A DNA stretch of 64,000 nucleotides from Muscardinus avellanarius. Lineage: Eukaryota > Chordata > Mammalia > Rodentia > Gliridae. Positions 43,539-54,267 of this stretch are shown in pieces (the stretch's first letter is position 1; every line of letters starts with the position of its first letter). The notes under the pieces are model-generated. The model worked only from the letters and a program-made list of their open reading frames with translations, ran no database searches and was not told the origin of the DNA. Location of the stretch: contig OY726557.1 in assembly GCA_963383645.1 (NCBI GenBank), forward strand, positions 155,249,201-155,313,200, read 5' to 3'. The position numbers and the translations under genes were made by a program.

Positions 43539-43740
43539 CTCTTTTTTTTTGGTGGTACTGGGGTTTCTGGAAACCCTTCTACCTTCTACCTCTGGGCTAG
43601 ACTCCCAGACACTTATTTTTTATATTTTTATTTGGAAACAGGGTCTCTTAAGCCAGAGAGGCTGGCTTCGAACCTGCACAGTCCTCCTGTCTCTGCCTCC
43701 CAAGCACGGTGATTAAAAGCGTGCACCACCATGCCCGGCT
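43539..43740 (-). mobile_element. Young-type B1-dID SINE with small internal duplication
   Basis: T-run, TGGTGGTACTGGGGTTTCTG, a duplicated TTCTACC (CCCTTCTACCTTCTACCTCT), CTTAAGCCAGAGAGGCTGGC, and an end CACCACCATGCCCGGC. TGGAAATT occurs on both sides (about 43506 and 43740) and is a weak candidate target duplication. Confidence 0.9.
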
Positions 43741-43849
43741 GGAAATTGTAATTTTAAAACATTATATCAGGATTTAGACAGAACTAAAGAATCTACATAT
43801 TTAGATAGCTTGTTAATAAGTTTATCATAAACTTTTTGTGTCTCAGTCA

Positions 43850-44290
43850 ACATCCACCGTTATAATCCAAAACAACCAACCACACAATTTAGAGAAATGC
43901 TCCAGTTTTTCTGGAGATTTTGATTTCAGTATATATGAGGCTGAAGTCTGCAGAACTTAGGGTATGATAGCAGGAAACAAAAAAAGGGAAAGAGGGAAGG
44001 CGAGAGAGCGAGCACGAGAACGAGCGCGAGAGCAGCGCGAGAGCGAGAGAAAGTGAGTGAAAGTGGTGCTATGGCTCTGATTTCACATCATAGAGGTTGG
44101 GAGCAAGAAAGCATGCACAAACACAGGAGAGATTTTTTAGTCTCTAAGACCACACCCACATGGACCCACCCTCTCCAGCCACACTTCACCTGCTTAGGCT
44201 ACCATTCTGCATACTCAACACAATGGAATCATACTGATGAGACTACAACTCTATGACTCAATTACATTACTCCGAAAATCAATACATAAG
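43850..44290 (-). mobile_element. Possible MaLR-type LTR, minus strand
   Basis: On the minus strand: CAGGTGAAGTGTGGCTGGAG and GGTGGGTCCATGTGGGTGTG, then a CT-rich tract with many CG steps, then TTTCCTGCTATCAT and finally ATGTTGACTGAGACAC. This follows the MaLR LTR order (GGTCACTGG..., CT tract, TTCCTGCTGTCATG, ...GACTAATACA). The polyadenylation region is poorly preserved. Confidence 0.45.
43981..44060. repeat. GA-rich tract with clustered CG steps
   Basis: An imperfect (GAGC/GAGA)n purine-rich run such as GAGAGAGCGAGCACGAGAAC. It is notable for about ten CpGs within 60 bases in otherwise AT-rich DNA. It likely corresponds to the CT tract of the surrounding MaLR-like LTR. Confidence 0.85.
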
Positions 44291-44337
44291 CTCCTCAGGG
44301 GATATTCCATATCTTATTGTAATACTTGGCTACTTCA

Positions 44338-44515
44338 TTTTTTATAATTTAATATATTTTATATTGGTGCATTATAGTCATAAATGCTAATGTTATACAA
44401 GATGGTGCAGGCATAAATGCACACAGCACTCATTGAGCCCTTCCAAAATTCCCACCCCATTACTTTCCCACTCTCTCCTTCTCATGTTTGGCTTAGTGAT
44501 TGATATGATATATCT
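44338..44515 (-). mobile_element. L1 3'UTR fragment, minus strand
   Basis: TATATTGGTGCATTATAGTC, CACAGCACTCATTGAGCCC, polypyrimidine and CATGTTTGGCTTAGTGATTG in 3'UTR order. About 180 bp, strongly 5'-truncated. Confidence 0.85.
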
Positions 44516-44519
44516 ATAA

Positions 44520-47500
44520 ATTGGCTACTTCTTTATACCTTACTTTTTATTTCTAAAGAGAAGAAAGCAAAAATAATGCTGCTTTTAAAATGGCACATGT
44601 TATGTCTACAATAAAAGATCTAAAATATGGAAGCTTTGTGTTTAACTTATCAGATCTCTCACATATCAGTAAAATTTTATTTTAAGTATATTTCAGTGGA
44701 ACTATGGAAAGTAGAACTACAAAAACCCTAAGGTATGAGAGGAACTTAGTAAAGTCATAAGTTGAATTCCCACAATGGATTACTTTATTGGAATGGTGAA
44801 ATATTAAGTCTGTATCTCTGATTTAATCCTCAAATTTATTAGGCTGAAAGCTTTGGATATGCACAGCCCATAAAATATTGCTTCTAAACTATAGACATCT
44901 TATTGTAACTATCCAATTTAAGAAGAGCTGGCCTTTCATTGAATCTTGACTTTGGTTACATCTTCTGATATAGCCAAAAATGTTATCCACAGCTGTCTTT
45001 TATTGTCAGAAGATATACTACCTAAAGAAGCCATGTTAATGGATAATTTTTTAAGTCTCAGTCCTCAAAACATCCTCCAATTCCCCATAATAGGACGTGT
45101 AGACTGTAGTAAAAAAAAAAAAATCTTAATAGCTCCCTGGATAGAAATCTATTCTACTTATCTCCAGTCAGTTTATAGAGGGACATATTCAAGAAATTAG
45201 GACCTCAAATTTGTATATTAAGAAACACAATTAGAGGTCTTTTGCTACATAGGAAGGAATTTCTTATTGAACCTGGCCTTTATGGTTTATGTTAAAAATA
45301 GAAGCTTATCATATCATATCATATCATATCATGTTAGAAGAGCTCTCTGGACAATACATATTGAATAGAGGTTACAGTGTAGGAGAGATAATTTATTTAT
45401 TCTCTAAAAATTTGAAAATGTGAGTATCTACAATAAACTGACAAACATATTGATAGGAAAAATGTCATTGAATTTTATTATGTGCATATGCATGAGATCC
45501 TTACAAAATATAAAATTTAAGGAAGGACCAGATGTTAAAACTTAATATCCTGCACTACAGAAAAAAATAGGAGCTTTTGGCCTTTTGTGGTGGTGTCAAT
45601 AGGACATGACAGGGTGAAATGAAGAAATCCCTGGTGAACAATGCTTGTCTTGTCATGATGGTAAAATCTCTTATGTTACAGCTCTCAGAATAACAGGTGA
45701 TCACCTGTGTATAGACCATTCTATTTTTCTGACACATGATCTTTCCTAGATCTGTGTTGAGGCAGATAAGTGAACTTCAGAGTAGAAAACCTCTGATTGC
45801 ATCTGCTGTTTTCACTGTTTTCCAATGAGTACCTCCAAATATCTTACTTTGGGAAATAATTTTTCTGAGCCCCCAAATAGATGGATCATTTATTTAGTCA
45901 ATAGGTTGTAGAATAACCAAAAAGTATCACTACATAATTAGAAATATATCTTTATCTCGCCTTGTTATCATTTATTATGACCATAAAATAAAATATTTGT
46001 GGAATAATTTGGTTAGATTCTGTTTTAAAGATGACAACACAGTTTCTATTCTGCCTGGGATAGCTACATTATAGCAAACCAGCAAACACCATAAATCTAT
46101 TGTTCCATGTATGGAAATAAGTACATTTGTGAAGGGTAAACAAAGAATGAGATGTTCCCTGTGCTATTGTTAACTGTTTTTACTGTCTTACTTTTCCTTT
46201 GGAGAGAATTTTCTGGGATGACTGAAGTCCTGCCAAACCTACAAAGCCTTTTGATTATAATGATCAAACCTCTAAATATAGGCTCATTTAAAAGTAAATA
46301 GTTATTTGAAAACATACTGAGATTAGCTAAAAATTTTACTTTCTAAAAGTATTTGTCTCTACCTATGTTGAACTAATTATTGCAAGGATAGTTTGTGAGC
46401 TATTCTTAATAATTTACAGTGACAGTGAATATGACTAGAGATACTTGTCTAGAAACAAGTAGTTCAGTGAAATTATTTTGTAGTGCAGTACTGAATCCTA
46501 CTTTGGGTGTTCTACTTTTTAGAAAGAACTATTTCCTCTATACTGAATAAACAAATGTGGTTACAAAAGTAATATCTGTAGTCAGGAATTTGTAATTTTT
46601 TTCCTATTTACATCATTCTGCTACTTAATATTCATTAAATTATGTGTGTCAGGCAGTGTCATTTATGCACTATAAAGTTTATTTACCTTTAAAATTTGAA
46701 AAATTGGGTATTTTTACTATCCTTGTTAAAAACATCAGACAGCAGCGTAAGAGGATAAACTATATTGAGAGAAAAGTTCTTTACAGGACTCAGTCTTTTA
46801 TGGAACTTGAGAGACATGGTATTAACATACTATATGTTTAAGGATGTTTATGTAGCAAATGTTCTCAGAAGACAGAGTTAGCATCCCTTATTTGAGCAGA
46901 GTTAGGTTGTTTTAGCTTTTCAGTATAATAAAAAATAATATCTCCCTCTGGTGAAAGATTGAGCAGGTTTTAGTACAACTCATTAAAAATGATGGGATTC
47001 CCAAAGGTTTACCTGACATGACTCAAATACAAATCCACTAGGTATGTGACATGGATGAAGCTTACCATGATGCTGAGGTAGAGAGCCAATCATGAAGTTT
47101 ATGTGTGTACCTAGAGACATGAAGTCCTTTATGCCTGGTTAAGACTCTTGTGTCTTCTGCCCTCACTTATTGAATAGAGGAAAGCTTACTTGCTCATTCA
47201 AATGTAGGCTAAATATCTTTCATAATTCTTATCAAGTACTCTACCTCAGACTGCCCAGATAGAGTCAGCCAAGAGTCAAGTTTTACAACCAGAAATACCT
47301 GTCTCTAGATCCTTTTCTAATTTAATAGCTGCATTGCACTGGCTCCTATTACCGCCAAAGAATGTCATTATAAAAATATATTAGTTTATTAAGGTTTACT
47401 GTATTAATAAATAATTGTATTAGAATAATATTATTTTATCCTCACTTATAAATCTACCTTAGTACAAAAAGAGGAATATAAATCAAAGCTTTCAGAAAAT

Positions 47501-47887
47501 CCTTTCATCACCTTGAAGAGAATGTGAAACAAAGATAGAGCTTTAGAAAAGCAATTTATTTCTATAATAACATCTTGAGAATGCATCTATCAATTTGGTC
47601 CTTAGCATTGTGAAGTTTAAAAAAGAAAGTCAAAGAGCTCTCGAGATGGTGGATAAATTGGCTGATTTACTTAAATAATGAGTTTACTAAGAAAAGAAAT
47701 GGTATTCATAAGTGAAAATTCATAAATGAAATACTTAGGAAGACTTGCCAGACTAATAGGCAGAAAGAGGGTGAAATATGCATATTCAATAGAGGCTTTA
47801 CTTTGTTTTTCTGATATTTGCAGATTTTTATTGCATTCTAAAAACATGAAGCTATATACTACCAATAAATGATGAATAAACAATTAC
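44520..47887. other. Long unassigned AT-rich stretch
   Basis: About 3.4 kb without SINEs or squirrel-type L1. Frames at 44946-45200 (84 codons), 45555-45737 and 46097-46315 show no domain I recognise. An ancient, degraded transposon or retroviral interior cannot be excluded. Contains a small (ATATC)n repeat at 45306-45331. Confidence 0.45.
45306..45331. repeat. (ATATC)5 short tandem repeat
   Basis: Five units of a pentanucleotide, with no mobile element at its edges. Confidence 0.9.
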
Positions 47888-47898
47888 TCTAGAGTTTT
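47888..47898. repeat. L1 target-site duplication (left)
   Basis: TCTAGAGTTTT, repeated at 50538-50548 on the other side of the L1. Confidence 0.9.
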
Positions 47899-48223
47899 TT
47901 TTTCTTTTAACAATTTTTTATTGAACATAAATAGTATACATTTAAACTATATTTGGTGCCCTCTCCCCCCCCGCCCCCATTTTCCCTTCCCCCCTCCCAC
48001 CAATGGTTGTCCAAGTTAACCATGTCATATTCATAATTTTACACATATTCAGATGTAGACCCTCATTAATCAAGATCAGCCTTCCTCCTATCCTATCTTT
48101 CCATTCAAACTTTGCTGATATTTCCCCTCCATTATCTGGAGTCCCACTGGTATCCTCTGTGTTTCCTAGTTTGGGCATATTAGAGGAAACATATGTACCT
48201 TCTCCTTCTGTGCTTGGCTGATC

Positions 48224-49153
48224 TCACTTAACAATGTTCTCCAGGGCTTTCCATCTTCTTGCAAATGATATAATTTTGTTCCTCTTTATGGCTGAATAGA
48301 ATTCCATTGTGTGTATTTCCCACAGTTTTGCTATCCATTCATCTGTTGATGGTGATCTGGGTTGGTTCCATATTTTGGCTATTACAAATTGTGCTGCTAT
48401 GAACATAGGTATGCATATGTTGCTGTAGTTCTCTGAATTCAACCCCTTTGGAAAGATACCCAGGAGTGGTATAGCTGGATCATATGGTGGATCTATTCCC
48501 ACCTTTCTTAGGAATCTCCACACAGATCTCCATAGTGGCTGAACTAGTTTGCATTCCCACCAACAGTGTAAAAGAGTTCCTCTTTCCCCGCATCCTCGCC
48601 AGCATTTGTTGTTATTTGATTTCTTTATGCTTGCTACTCTGACTGGGGTTAGATGGAATCTCAGTGTAGTTTTGATTTGCATCTCCCTGATGGCCAGTGA
48701 TGAAGAACATCTTTTCATGTATCTATTAGCCCTTTGTATCTCTTCTTTTGTGAAGTGTCTATTTAGTTCATTTGCCCATTTCTTGATTGGGTTGTTTGTT
48801 TTGCTAGTGTAGAGTCTTTTGAGCTCTTTGTATACTCTGGATATTAGCCCCCTATCAGAGTGGTGGCTGGTAAAGATCCTTTCCCATTCTGTAGGCTTCC
48901 TCTTTAGGTTATTGATAGTTTCCTTTGATGAGAAGAAACTTTTTAGTTTGATGCTATCCCACTTTTTTATTCTTGCTTTAATTTCCTGAGCTTTGGAGGT
49001 TTTATTGAGAAAGTTACTGCCTGTGCCAATATGTTGTAGTGTTGAACCTATGTTCTCCTCTACTAACTTCACAGTCTCAGGTCTAATTTCTAAGTGTTTG
49101 ATCCATCTTGAGTTGATTCCTGTGTTAGGTGAGATATAGGGGTTTAGATTCAT
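48224..49153 (-). pseudogene. L1 ORF2 C-terminal part (truncated)
   Basis: 309 codons downstream of the polymerase core: [42 protein letters not shown], a cysteine-rich segment ([16 protein letters not shown]) and [10 protein letters not shown] at the end. It is out of frame with the core frame to its right. The protein ends at the normal ORF2 C-terminus region. Confidence 0.88.
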
Positions 49154-49427
49154 CTTTTTACAAATGGTTAGCCAGTTCTCCCAGCACCACTTGTTGAAAA
49201 GGCTGTCTTTTCTCCAGCGTATGTGTTTGGCCCCTTTGTCAAAGATTAATTGACTAAAGATGTGTGGGTTTGTTTCTGTATCTTCTCTTCTAATCCACTG
49301 GTCAGTATATCTGTTATTGTGCCAGTACCATGCTGTTTTTACTACTATTGCTCTATAGTATAGTTTGAAGTCTGGGATTGTAATGCCTCCTGCATGTTTC
49401 TTATTGTTGAGAATTGCTTTGGCTATT

Positions 49428-50384
49428 CTAGGTCTTTTCTTTCTTTATAAAGTTCATGATTGATTTTTCTAGGTCTTTGAAGAATGTCGCTGGTATTTTA
49501 ATGGGAATTGCATTGAATCTATAGATCCGTTTTGGCAGAATGGCCATTTTGATGATATTTATTCTGCCTATCCATGAGCACGGGAGATCTTTCCATCTTC
49601 CAAGGTTTTCTTCAGTTTCTTTCTTTAATGTTTTATAGTTTTTGTTGTAGAGGTCTTTTATGTCTTGGGTGAGGTTTATTCCTAGGTATTTTATTGGTTT
49701 TAAGGTTAAAGTGAATGGAAATGTTTTCTTTGTTTCTTTCATTGTGGATTCATTGTTGGCATAAAGAAAAGCCACTAATTTCTTTAGGTTGATTTTGTAT
49801 CCTGCGACTTTGCTGAATTTGTCAATCAGGTCCAGAAGTCTTTTGGTTGAGTTCTTTGGGTCTTCCAGGTAAAGGATCATGTCATCTGCAAATAAGGATA
49901 ATTTTAATTCCTCTCTTCCTATGTGAATTCCTTTGATATCCTTCTCTTGTCTTATTGCTACAGCAAGAGTCTCAAGGACTATATTGAAAAGGAGTGGTGA
50001 TAGTGGGCATCCTTGTCTTGTTCCCGACTGAAGCGGAAATTCTTGGAGATTTTTCCCATTCAATATGATGTTGGCTTTGGGTTTACAGTATATTGCCTTA
50101 ATGATGTTGAAGTACTTTCCTTCTATCCCAATTTTTTGCAGTGTTTTTAACATAAATGGGTGTTGGATTTTGTCGAATGCTTTTTCAGCATCTATTGCTA
50201 TGATGATGTGGTTTTTGTTCTTGGTTCTATTTATGTGGTGAATAACATGTATTGATTTGCATATGTTGAACCAGCCTTGTTTATCTGGTATGAAACCGAC
50301 TTGGTCTTGATGTATTATTCCCTTGATATAGTTTTGAATGTGTGTAGCTAGTATTTTGTTTAGAATTTTTGCATCTATGTTCAT
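49428..50384 (-). pseudogene. L1 ORF2 reverse-transcriptase core (truncated)
   Basis: 318 codons of the ORF2 polymerase domain, starting internally at an accidental methionine. Visible motifs in order are IDAEKAFDK (about residues 63-71), [15 protein letters not shown] (about 120-134), FADD (about 165-168, the catalytic aspartates) and [13 protein letters not shown] (near 280). Family ORF2 proteins are about 1,270 residues with an N-terminal endonuclease, which is missing here. The frame ends in a KKEKT readthrough where a frameshift has destroyed the continuation. Confidence 0.9.
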
Positions 50385-50548
50385 TAAGGATATTGGTCTG
50401 TAGTTTTCCTTTCTTGAGGTATCTTTATTTGGTTTGGGGATTAATATGATACTGGCCTCATCGAAGGAATTTGGGAGAGTTCCTTCTCTTTCAGTTTCTT
50501 AGAACAAGTTATGAAGTATTGATATTAGTTGTTCTAGTCTAGAGTTTT

Positions 50549-51748
50549 ATCAAACATGTTTGCATATCAATTTGTACCATATCTTATTCATTTAATTAAT
50601 ATACTTTACAAACTAACACTTATTTAACCAACACTAACACTCTATAAATTAACACTTATTTAGCTAACACTAGTATTAGTGTTAACACTAACAGTTACTT
50701 AGAAACTAAACCTCCACTTAAACTCTTTCTCATATGATATGAGGCAATCCTTATTTAGTGGTTTATATGAATAAATTTTTAGGTAAGTGTCCAATGTAAA
50801 TATTTTGTATAACTTCTTTTAATAATAAAATATGAATTATTATCTATGTTTTAGGAAAATTGAGACAAATTATATCCCCTCTATTATAAGAAAGCAGATA
50901 AAAAGTTAACAAGTCTAAGATTGCACAGTTTGTTACTGAAGCAAGACTCAAAACTGACCTGTTTTGTAGAGATATTGCTCAATTGTGCTACTGATAAATG
51001 TGCTCTGAAAAATACTAGATTTAATTATGATCATTAAAATCAAAGCATAAAGAAAAATAGATTTTAAGTTTATTATTGCTTGATAAAAGGGTATGTGTGT
51101 GTGTGTCTGTGTGGGCATGCATAGAAATTTATCTTTGTAATGATTCTTATAAATTATAAAGTTACTTTTAAAAGAAAATTTAATTTTTTGTTACCTAGAA
51201 TAATAGAGAAAATCAGAAATTAAAAGTTTCAGGCAGTGGTTACCTGCCACAGGAATATTATGAAAGTTATTTTAGTGGAATGAATCTAAAACAGACAGTG
51301 GTTTCAAAGATGTTTTAGTCATGAGTGAATGCTAAATCTGTCATTTGCCCTCAGAGAATTGTTAAAATGGAGGTTCTTTGTTAGAAAATCTGTAGATTTA
51401 TCAGGAAAAACTGAGACTATGGATCTTAATGTTAAAACCCATAGATTGGTAAAAAGCATTTTTTAGAATATTTAACACCAACCAAGGTAAACAATACAAG
51501 TCTGAGGAATATATTTATAAAAAAAATTGTAATATTTGTTCAAAATGACAGGAAGTAAATTCATCATATTTTTAGAAATATAAATGAACATTATTTGCAT
51601 CATTTTTAGCTAAATATTTTAAGCGAAATTTTAGGAATAAAGCATATGGGTGATTTTAAAACTGGAAAGGATAATATTTACAAACCAACTACATACATAT
51701 ATATTTATATATTTGTATACATACCTATAAAGATATATTTCTTTTCAC
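50549..51748. other. AT-rich DNA with a small palindrome
   Basis: No gene recognised. About 50595-50700 contains variants of 'AACACTTATTTA' and 'CTAACACTA' repeated several times, including a perfect hairpin at 50665-50684. The remainder is unassigned. Confidence 0.5.
50665..50684. repeat. Perfect 8-bp hairpin within degenerate repeats
   Basis: TAACACTA-GTAT-TAGTGTTA: eight-base arms and a four-base loop. It is surrounded by partial copies of the same arm (ACTAACACTTATTTA twice, CCAACACTAACACT). Confidence 0.85.
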
Positions 51749-51749
51749 T

Positions 51750-52093
51750 GAGCATGGTGAAGCATACTGATGATTCCAGCATTTGGGAGGCTGGGATGGC
51801 ATGTTTGTAGTTTGGAGGCTATCTTCAGCAACTTAGTGATGCCCTCTGCAACTTAGAGAGACCCTATTTAAATAAAAAAAATAATAAGTCCTGCATGGTA
51901 GCACATACTTGTAATCCCAGAATCTGGGAGTCTGAGAAAGGAGGATCATAGTTTTTGGAGAGCCTCAGCTACTTAGTAAGGCCCTTTGCAACTCAGTGAG
52001 ATTCTGTTTCAAAAAATAAAGAATAAAATATGTGGCAGGGGATGTAGCTTGGAGGTAGAAGTAGAATGCTCCTGGGTTCCATCTCCAGTACAT

Positions 52094-52124
<31 letters not shown>

Positions 52125-52182
52125 AGACTGGGATGTATCTCAGAGTTAGAAAACCCCTGGGTCCAAACCTCATTCACACACA

Positions 52183-52200
<18 letters not shown>
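51750..52200 (+). mobile_element. Older B1-dID SINE interrupted by a second copy
   Basis: The B1 half (ACTGAGCATGGTGAAGCATA to AACTTAGAGAGACCCTAT) is at 51750-51885. Its ID half (GACTGGGATGTATCTCAGAG, CCCCTGGGTCCAAACCTCAT) appears only after the second SINE, at about 52125-52172. The ID tail leads into a (CA)n run. Confidence 0.82.
51890..52123 (+). mobile_element. B1-dID SINE inserted inside another SINE
   Basis: CCTGCATGGTAGCACATACT start, AGCTACTTAGTAAGGCCC, ID half GGCAGGGGATGTAGCTTGGA, GGGTTCCATCTCCAGTACAT, and an (AAAT)n tail. It sits exactly at the A-rich linker between the two halves of the older copy. Confidence 0.88.

Positions 52201-52224
<24 letters not shown>
52173..52224. repeat. 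(CA)n microsatellite in SINE tail
   Basis: About 25 CA units with one CT interruption, at the 3' end of the older plus-strand SINE. Confidence 0.96.
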
Positions 52225-52226
<2 letters not shown>

Positions 52227-52714
52227 TGCTATGACTAAACGATCAATCTCATGAGGACAAATTTACCACATGAACAGAATAAAGAAAAAAATTAAAATGA
52301 ATGAAATATATACAAAATGACTTGCAAAAATATAAACAATCAAGATATAAAACAACTAAAAAAAGCAGAAGTACATATCCTTGCCAGATTGACCTGTATC
52401 TAGAAATAACTTTTGTCAAAGTCACACTTAATGAAAAACACAAATTTTTATATTCAGAAATAAAACAATATTATATACATCAACCCAAATTCAACTTAAC
52501 ACTGAACTGGAAATCCCAGATATATCAATAAAAGGTAAAAAACACAAATAAAAGAAAATTATGAAATAAATATTTAGGCATTGTAAAGGAAAAATTCATT
52601 ATTGTAAAATATGGTGATTATCTACTCATAAACACAAAAGTATATACTTATCTTTTATTAAATCAAGATGCCAATAAATGTGCTATTTATATAATTTCAC
52701 TTCTGTAAAATGTA
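52225..52714. other. AT-rich DNA, possible old L1 trace
   Basis: No gene recognised. TATATACATCAACCCAAATTCAACTTAACA and CTAGAAATAACTTTTGTCAAAG are weakly reminiscent of very old repeat sequence, but I cannot assign it. Confidence 0.4.
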
Positions 52715-52719
52715 AGTAT

Positions 52720-53043
52720 TGATAAGTAAAATAAAAAATTAAATGCGAGTAAAATAAAAATAATGTGCGTACGGCGGAGTGTGAAAAACACGAGAGAGGT
52801 CCGGTACACATGGCATGTAAAGTTTTAATGGCACGGCTCTCCCGGGGATCAGGGCGAGGCACCGTGGGGCCCGCGCGCCTGTCCGAAGCTTGAGGACGCG
52901 GGCTCTCCTTTTCAAGGCATGCATCTCGCGAGATGAGGGTTTACTCGCAGGAACACCCAATTCTCGCGGGGGTTTCAGCCCCTCCCTTGCCCTGCAGAGG
53001 TCATGTGACACAAAGTCACATGAGTGCAGGACCCAACTTAACA
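52720..53043 (-). mobile_element. Solo LTR of the non-autonomous retrovirus family
   Basis: 324 bp, the same length and ends as the LTRs at 13905 and 17064 and clearly the same family by eye. The 5-bp direct repeat AGTAT lies at 52715-52719 and 53044-53048, proving that a full insertion collapsed to one LTR by recombination. Private changes include a damaged TATA-like box (the TTTAAAA equivalent reads TTGAAAA in sense) and several CpG losses. Confidence 0.96.
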
Positions 53044-53182
53044 AGTATGATTAAAAATATAAATTTTTCCAATAAAATAGAGTTATAATAGGATAATTAA
53101 TTGTTAATCTTAGTTTTTGAAAAGTGTCTGTTTTGCTTATATTAACTTATAAATTCAGAAAATTCTACTTAATTGTTTTTGT

Positions 53183-53383
53183 GCATGGTACTGGGGATTG
53201 ACTTCAGAGATATTCTTTCTCCAAGCTATACTCCTAGCACTATTTTTTTTTTATTTAGAAACACTCTCACTAACTGCTGAAAGTCTCACTAAATTGCTAA
53301 GGCTGGCATCAAACCTGCTATCTTTCTGTCAGAAATTCCTAAGTAATAGGATTAAAGGCATGTGCCACCATGTCTGGCTACAC
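53183..53383 (-). mobile_element. Diverged B1-dID SINE, minus strand
   Basis: GCATGGTACTGGGGATTGAC, CTCCAAGCTATACTCCTAGC, CTCACTAACTGCTGAAAGTC, AAGGCTGGCATCAAACCTGC, and an end GCCACCATGTCTGGCT. Confidence 0.85.
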
Positions 53384-53716
53384 TCCAATTTTTAAACTTG
53401 TAATTTCTGGTGGAATATGCCAAATTAATTCTAGTTTTAAAGAAAAATCAAAGGGTCAAAAAGAGCAAAATATTTTGTTGCACTTACAGCCGTAAGAAAA
53501 CAGTATTTGTTTCAGAACTATAATGAGTAATACTGTAAAGGTTTATTTCAGAAATAAGCAAAGACCAATGGAAATGTATAGATGTCTCAGAACAAAATAT
53601 GTAAAAATAAAATTTGACAGGTGGTTGAAAGACCTCCGAGTGGTCTTTCCCTCAGGAATGGGGACCCCGAGACCCAGAGATCAGTCCGAGACCACTGGAT
53701 GCAACAGCACGAGGAT

Positions 53717-53722
53717 TTTATT
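53717..53722 (-). terminator. LTR polyadenylation signal AATAAA
   Basis: Reads GCAATAAAATCC in LTR sense, about 75 bases after the TATA box, so R is short, as in gammaretroviruses. Confidence 0.8.
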
Positions 53723-53791
53723 GCGGGACACAGGTACCTGTGGGCGACAGAGTCTGCACAGACTTGCGCGCCCTAGGTGAGTTTTAGGTAA

Positions 53792-53799
53792 CTTTTATA
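53792..53799 (-). promoter_or_regulatory. LTR TATA box TATAAAAG
   Basis: Intact consensus TATA box in LTR sense. If still active it would direct transcription leftwards into 53.6-53.0 kb. Confidence 0.75.
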
Positions 53800-54189
53800 G
53801 GGGGTAGGGGGCAGAAGCGGGGGTACAGAAGCGGAAAAGCATAGTTACAGGAGGTTTATTGGTTCAGGTTAATGAGGAGCTGAATGACCTTTGCTTGCCT
53901 CCGGCTTTTCTGGTACCGGCTTGGTGGAAAGTCCGGGGTTATTTTGTAACTGCCTTCTCTTATCGGTTAATCCGCAGGTATGCAGTTAGTTACCCACCCT
54001 ATCCTGTTTTACAGGCTTACTGAATTCTGTAACTTTCCAACTTTCCACAGTTACATTTTAACTTCCTGGTACTTGGGGCTAGTAAAACATGGTGTCACTT
54101 CGGCTAAGCTGAGTTAGGTCTTTCAGTGGTATTATAAATCATTAAATATGGATGGAATTATCCAATAAGCATGATACAGTAACAAATAG

Positions 54190-54190
<1 letters not shown>

Positions 54191-54251
<61 letters not shown>

Positions 54252-54267
54252 TTTCTTTCTTTTTTTT
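54191..54267. repeat. (TTTC)n microsatellite in SINE tail
   Basis: About 18 tetranucleotide units at the 3' end of the adjacent minus-strand SINE. Confidence 0.96.

Larger units (their letters stand above)
47899..50537 (-). mobile_element. L1, minus strand, 5'-truncated, 2.64 kb, best-preserved copy
   Basis: From left: the poly-A complement, the 3'UTR (GGTGCCCTCTCC, the C-rich run, CATATTCATAATTTTACACA), then ORF2 back to the reverse transcriptase. Two long minus-strand frames remain. One (48224-49153, 309 codons) covers the thumb and C-terminal region with [22 protein letters not shown] and the cysteine-containing [19 protein letters not shown] segment. The other (49428-50384, 318 codons) covers the polymerase core with [26 protein letters not shown] and the catalytic [10 protein letters not shown] frame break lies between them (about 49154-49427). 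The endonuclease, ORF1 and 5'UTR are absent. Low divergence and intact target duplications mark it as a fairly young insertion, but it cannot move. Confidence 0.96.
53626..54125 (-). mobile_element. Gammaretrovirus-like solo LTR (class I ERV)
   Basis: 500 bp with TGAAAGACCT inverted repeats at both ends, the hallmark of murine-leukaemia-type LTRs. In retroviral sense (minus strand) it has a TATAAAAG box (53792-53799), a following GTCGCCCACAGGTACCTGTG, an AATAAA signal (53717-53722), GTTGCATCCAGTGGTCTCGG and a U5 ending GGTCTTTCA, in the same order as gammaretroviral U3-R-U5. The flanks are GTGGT at 53621-53625 and 54126-54130. A 5-bp duplication is one longer than the usual 4 bp of this class. 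No internal viral sequence remains. Confidence 0.92.

Noticed and set aside
53523..53780. 85-codon plus-strand frame at the solo LTR
   Set aside because: It reads from AT-rich flank into the LTR antisense strand and is not a viral or cellular protein.
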